In this document: positions 6,718-8,122 of the stretch, one piece after another
Numbering within the stretch: position 1 is the stretch's first letter
Layout: each line of letters starts with the position of its first letter
NCBI GenBank assembly: GCA_004562175.1
Contig: SFRS01000023.1
Location: forward strand, 1-8,122
DNA length: 8,122 bases
Direction: 5' to 3'
Source of the DNA: a bacterium
Lineage (GTDB): Bacteria; Bacillota; Negativicutes; Acidaminococcales; Acidaminococcaceae
The notes under the pieces: model-generated
What the model saw: the letters and a program-made list of their open reading frames with translations, nothing else
The model's database searches: none
Told to the model about the DNA's origin: nothing
Program-made: the position numbers and the translations under genes

Positions 6718-7123
6718 AACAGCGTATTATTTGGGCATTGACCCGGGGCGCAGTAAAACGGGCTTGGCCTTGGTGGACGCAGCGGGGCAGATTGTGGCCC
6801 TGCATATTGCCATGACCGAGAACATGGAAGCTGAGCTCAAGGGCTTTGTTGGTACACAAGCTCTGGCGGGCATCGTTATGGGCAATGGCACCAACAACAA
6901 GGCTATTGGCGCTGCTGTGCGCAGGGTCTTTCCTGCTGTAGCCTTGTCTATAGTGGGCGAAGCCCACAGCACCGAAGAAGCGCGCACGCTTTATTGGCAG
7001 GTCAACCCGCCCACCGGCTGGCGCAAGCTGGTGCCCCTAGGGATGCTGGTGCCTGAAGAGCCGCTGGATGCATATGCAGCAGTGGTGCAGGTGCGGCGAT
7101 GGTTGAAGGAGGAAGGAAAATGA
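6710..7123 (+). CDS. RuvC/YqgF-like RNase H-fold protein
   Basis: Small (137-residue) protein of the RuvC/YqgF branch of the RNase H-like superfamily, whose members process pre-16S rRNA or resolve Holliday junctions. The first strand carries LGIDPGRSKTGLALVD with D11. The second acidic position is probably E84 in VGEAHSTEEA, and the third is D120 in PLDAYAAVVQVRRWL near the C-terminus. All three metal-binding positions of the fold are therefore plausibly kept. A GNGTNN loop occurs around 58-63. It is shorter and more divergent than housekeeping RuvC (about 170) and is not clearly the canonical YqgF/RuvX, so no symbol is given. The ATG at 6710 overlaps the DUF3084 stop by 8 bases, with only a weak AAGAG upstream, so translation is probably coupled. 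The frame stays open upstream to 6575, but that extension lies inside the DUF3084 gene and lacks the family's sequence. Confidence 0.8.
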   Translation: MNKTAYYLGIDPGRSKTGLALVDAAGQIVALHIAMTENMEAELKGFVGTQALAGIVMGNGTNNKAIGAAVRRVFPAVALSIVGEAHSTEEARTLYWQVNPPTGWRKLVPLGMLVPEEPLDAYAAVVQVRRWLKEEGK

Positions 7124-7752
7124 GCAAATTGACGGAGATGAAGAGCGTGGACTTTTTGGCTGCTTTGGCCAGCAGTGCACCGGCGCCAGGAGGCGGCGGG
7201 GGTGCGGCCATGGCAGGAGCCTTGGCGGCAGCGCTTGCCTCCATGGTGTGCAATTTGACTATTGGCAAGGAAAAGTTCGCCCAGCAGGAGCCCGAGGTGA
7301 AGGAGCTTTTGGACGAGGCCGAAGAAGTGCGCCAAAGCTTGCTCGCTTTGGTGGAGGACGATGCGGCTGTGTTCAACAGCTTCATGGCCTGCTACAAGCT
7401 GCCCAAGGCTACGGAAGCAGAAAAGTCGGCGCGCATTGCTGCCATCCGCAGCGCTGCCAAGCAGGCAGCGGAGGTGCCCTTGGCCATCGCCAGAGCCTCC
7501 TACAGAGCGCTGATGCTGGCGGAGCGCTTGGTGTGCATTGGTAACCCCGGCGTGATTACAGACGGGGCCTGCAGCGCCATTTTGGCCCGGGCAGCGCTGC
7601 GCTGCGCGGAATACAATGTGCGCATCAATTTGGGCCTCACTAAGGACGAGGAGTATAACCATGGGGTGCAGGCGGAGCTGAACAATCTGCTCAAGAATGC
7701 GGAGGAGCTGGAGGCTGGCGCCCTCGCTTTGACGGATAAGGTGCTGGAGTAA
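7120..7752 (+). CDS. Cyclodeaminase/cyclohydrolase family protein (FTCD C-terminal domain-like)
   Basis: Stand-alone 210-residue, mostly helical protein of the formimidoyltetrahydrofolate cyclodeaminase family. Relatives either release ammonia from 5-formimino-THF (histidine degradation) or act as methenyl-THF cyclohydrolase (FchA of clostridia and acetogens, about 208 residues). The family hallmarks are the N-terminal APAPGGGGGAAMAGAL glycine loop (about 22-35), the acidic VEDDAAVF region (D80/D81), and the IGNPGVITDGACSA segment (D148) followed by AALRCAEYNVRINL. The ATG at 7120 overlaps the previous stop as ATGA, with AAGGAGG (7106-7112) seven bases upstream. An in-frame ATG at 7099 would place the start before that site and is rejected. 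It is the last gene of the run. A folate role does not connect obviously to LPS. The choice between the two reactions cannot be made from sequence alone. Confidence 0.88.
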   Translation: MSKLTEMKSVDFLAALASSAPAPGGGGGAAMAGALAAALASMVCNLTIGKEKFAQQEPEVKELLDEAEEVRQSLLALVEDDAAVFNSFMACYKLPKATEAEKSARIAAIRSAAKQAAEVPLAIARASYRALMLAERLVCIGNPGVITDGACSAILARAALRCAEYNVRINLGLTKDEEYNHGVQAELNNLLKNAEELEAGALALTDKVLE

Positions 7753-7873
7753 AGCTTTTGACAAGCTAGCTGGCGTTTACTGTGCTATCTTTGCGTTTTA
7801 GTTGGCGTTTGTTATGTTGTTTTGCGTAGTTTGTACTATGGTAGCATATTCAGGCGCGGCAAGGGCGAAGCAC

Positions 7874-7902
7874 TTGACGCAGAGCTGGTTTTCACGTATA
7901 AT
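7874..7902 (+). promoter_or_regulatory. Sigma-70/A promoter of the tRNA-Ser gene
   Basis: A -35 box TTGACG (7874-7879) and a consensus -10 box TATAAT (7897-7902) are separated by exactly 17 bases. Transcription should start near 7909-7910, leaving a leader of only four or five bases before the mature tRNA at 7914. The near-consensus boxes and the position directly before a stable RNA gene make this a strong call. Confidence 0.9.
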
Positions 7903-7913
7903 AGTACTGTTAC

Positions 7914-8003
7914 GGAAAGGTGGCCGAGTGGTTTAAGGCTCTAGTCTTGAAAACTAGCGAGGGTGCAAGCCCTCCGTGGGTTCGAATCCCACCCTTTCCG
8001 CCA
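7914..8003 (+). tRNA. tRNA-Ser (anticodon TGA)
   Basis: Complete class II tRNA. The acceptor stem GGAAAGG (7914-7920) pairs perfectly with CCTTTCC (7993-7999), followed by discriminator G8000 and an encoded CCA (8001-8003). The anticodon stem CTAGT/ACTAG (7941-7945 and 7953-7957) encloses loop CTTGAAA with anticodon TGA at 7948-7950, reading UCA and other UCN codons. The long variable arm GAGGG/CCCTC is the serine identity element. The T arm is GTGGG-TTCGAAT-CCCAC. The stems are intact, so it should be functional. It has its own promoter and lies about 160 bases after the last protein gene. Confidence 0.97.
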
Positions 8004-8082
8004 TTTTCTTGAAAAAGCTATAGCACAGGCTGGCATTTGGTAAGTTCTCGTTGCTCTAAAAATAGTGCAAAATGTGGGAAAT

Positions 8083-8105
8083 AATGCTTGCCAAAAGGCA
8101 GCATT
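8083..8105 (+). other. Imperfect inverted repeat overlapping the -35 box of the edge promoter
   Basis: AATGC-T-TGCC (8083-8092) and GGCA-GCATT (8097-8105) pair as nine base pairs with one unpaired T (8088) around an AAAA loop. The element covers the TTGCCA -35 box at 8088-8093 and part of the spacer. It could be an operator for a regulator of the downstream gene, or a weak terminator for the tRNA transcript (only a broken T-run follows). The symmetry is seen directly; both functions are inference. Confidence 0.4.
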
Positions 8106-8116
8106 TGTGTTATACT
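8088..8116 (+). promoter_or_regulatory. Sigma-70/A promoter pointing out of the window
   Basis: TTGCCA (8088-8093) and TATACT (8111-8116) are spaced by exactly 17 bases. A TG at 8108-8109 forms an extended -10 motif. The sequence stops about six bases after the -10 box, so the driven gene or RNA is not visible. Confidence 0.72.
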
Positions 8117-8122
8117 TGTATA

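Noticed and set aside
7099..7119. Start of the cyclodeaminase at the ATG at 7099
   Set aside because: The strong AAGGAGG at 7106-7112 would fall inside the coding region. It is correctly spaced for the ATG at 7120, which also forms the typical ATGA overlap.
6991..7764. A 257-codon minus-strand frame opposite the cyclodeaminase gene
   Set aside because: Shadow frame: the plus-strand protein has clear family motifs and a strong ribosome binding site, and the antisense product is Gln/His/Ser-rich without motifs.
7753..7767. AGCTT/AAGCT hairpin as an operon terminator
   Set aside because: Only five base pairs, A/T-rich, and not followed by a T-run.
7758..7786. TTGACA at 7758 as a promoter -35 box
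   Set aside because: At 17 or 18 bases downstream there is no acceptable -10 box (TGTGCT or GTGCTA).
8004..8024. TTTTC/GAAAA and GCTATAGC symmetry after the tRNA as a terminator
   Set aside because: The stem is short with a two-base loop, and no T-run follows. The GCTATAGC palindrome is too short to carry meaning.

Overview
This window is a gene-dense, single-strand (+) stretch carrying an LPS biogenesis operon. It has moderate G+C by eye, strong AGGAGG-type ribosome binding sites and several TTG/GTG starts. That start and RBS style, a DUF3084 protein, a single LptF/LptG-type permease and a stand-alone cyclodeaminase together suggest a diderm Firmicute of the class Negativicutes (a Phascolarctobacterium/Acidaminococcus/Selenomonas-like gut bacterium). 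This assignment is an inference from gene content, not from a database match.

Layout. Positions 2-853 hold the 3' part of kdsD (arabinose-5-phosphate isomerase; its first ~50 codons lie outside the window), followed by kdsC (Kdo-8-phosphate phosphatase, 855-1442). An LpxL/HtrB-type lipid A acyltransferase (1442-2344) leads into the LPS transport genes: lptC (2334-2888), lptA (2890-3654), lptB (3673-4392) and one lptF/lptG permease (4404-5495). A 49-base gap with a perfect 7-bp hairpin separates these from a DUF3084 membrane/coiled-coil protein (5545-6717). Next come a small RuvC/YqgF-like RNase H-fold protein (6710-7123) and a formimidoyl-THF cyclodeaminase/methenyl-THF cyclohydrolase family protein (7120-7752). 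Most junctions are overlaps or gaps under 20 bases, so kdsD through the cyclodeaminase is probably one transcription unit.

The last ~370 bases are non-protein-coding. A near-consensus sigma-70/A promoter (TTGACG, 17 bp, TATAAT) drives a tRNA-Ser with anticodon TGA and encoded CCA (7914-8003). A second promoter (TTGCCA, 17 bp, TATACT, extended -10) sits at the right edge and points out of the window. An imperfect inverted repeat overlaps its -35 box.

How the genes work together: KdsD makes arabinose-5-phosphate from ribulose-5-phosphate, and KdsC dephosphorylates Kdo-8-P to Kdo. The acyltransferase probably adds a secondary acyl chain to Kdo-lipid A. LptB powers the LptF/G-type permease, and LptC and LptA pass the LPS across the periplasm. 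The DUF3084 protein is predicted to be anchored in the inner membrane with a long periplasmic coiled coil. It is the least explained member and the best candidate for an undescribed envelope function. Nothing here looks like a mobile element, CRISPR array or defence island, and no dramatic new system is evident beyond the DUF3084/YqgF-like linkage to LPS genes.
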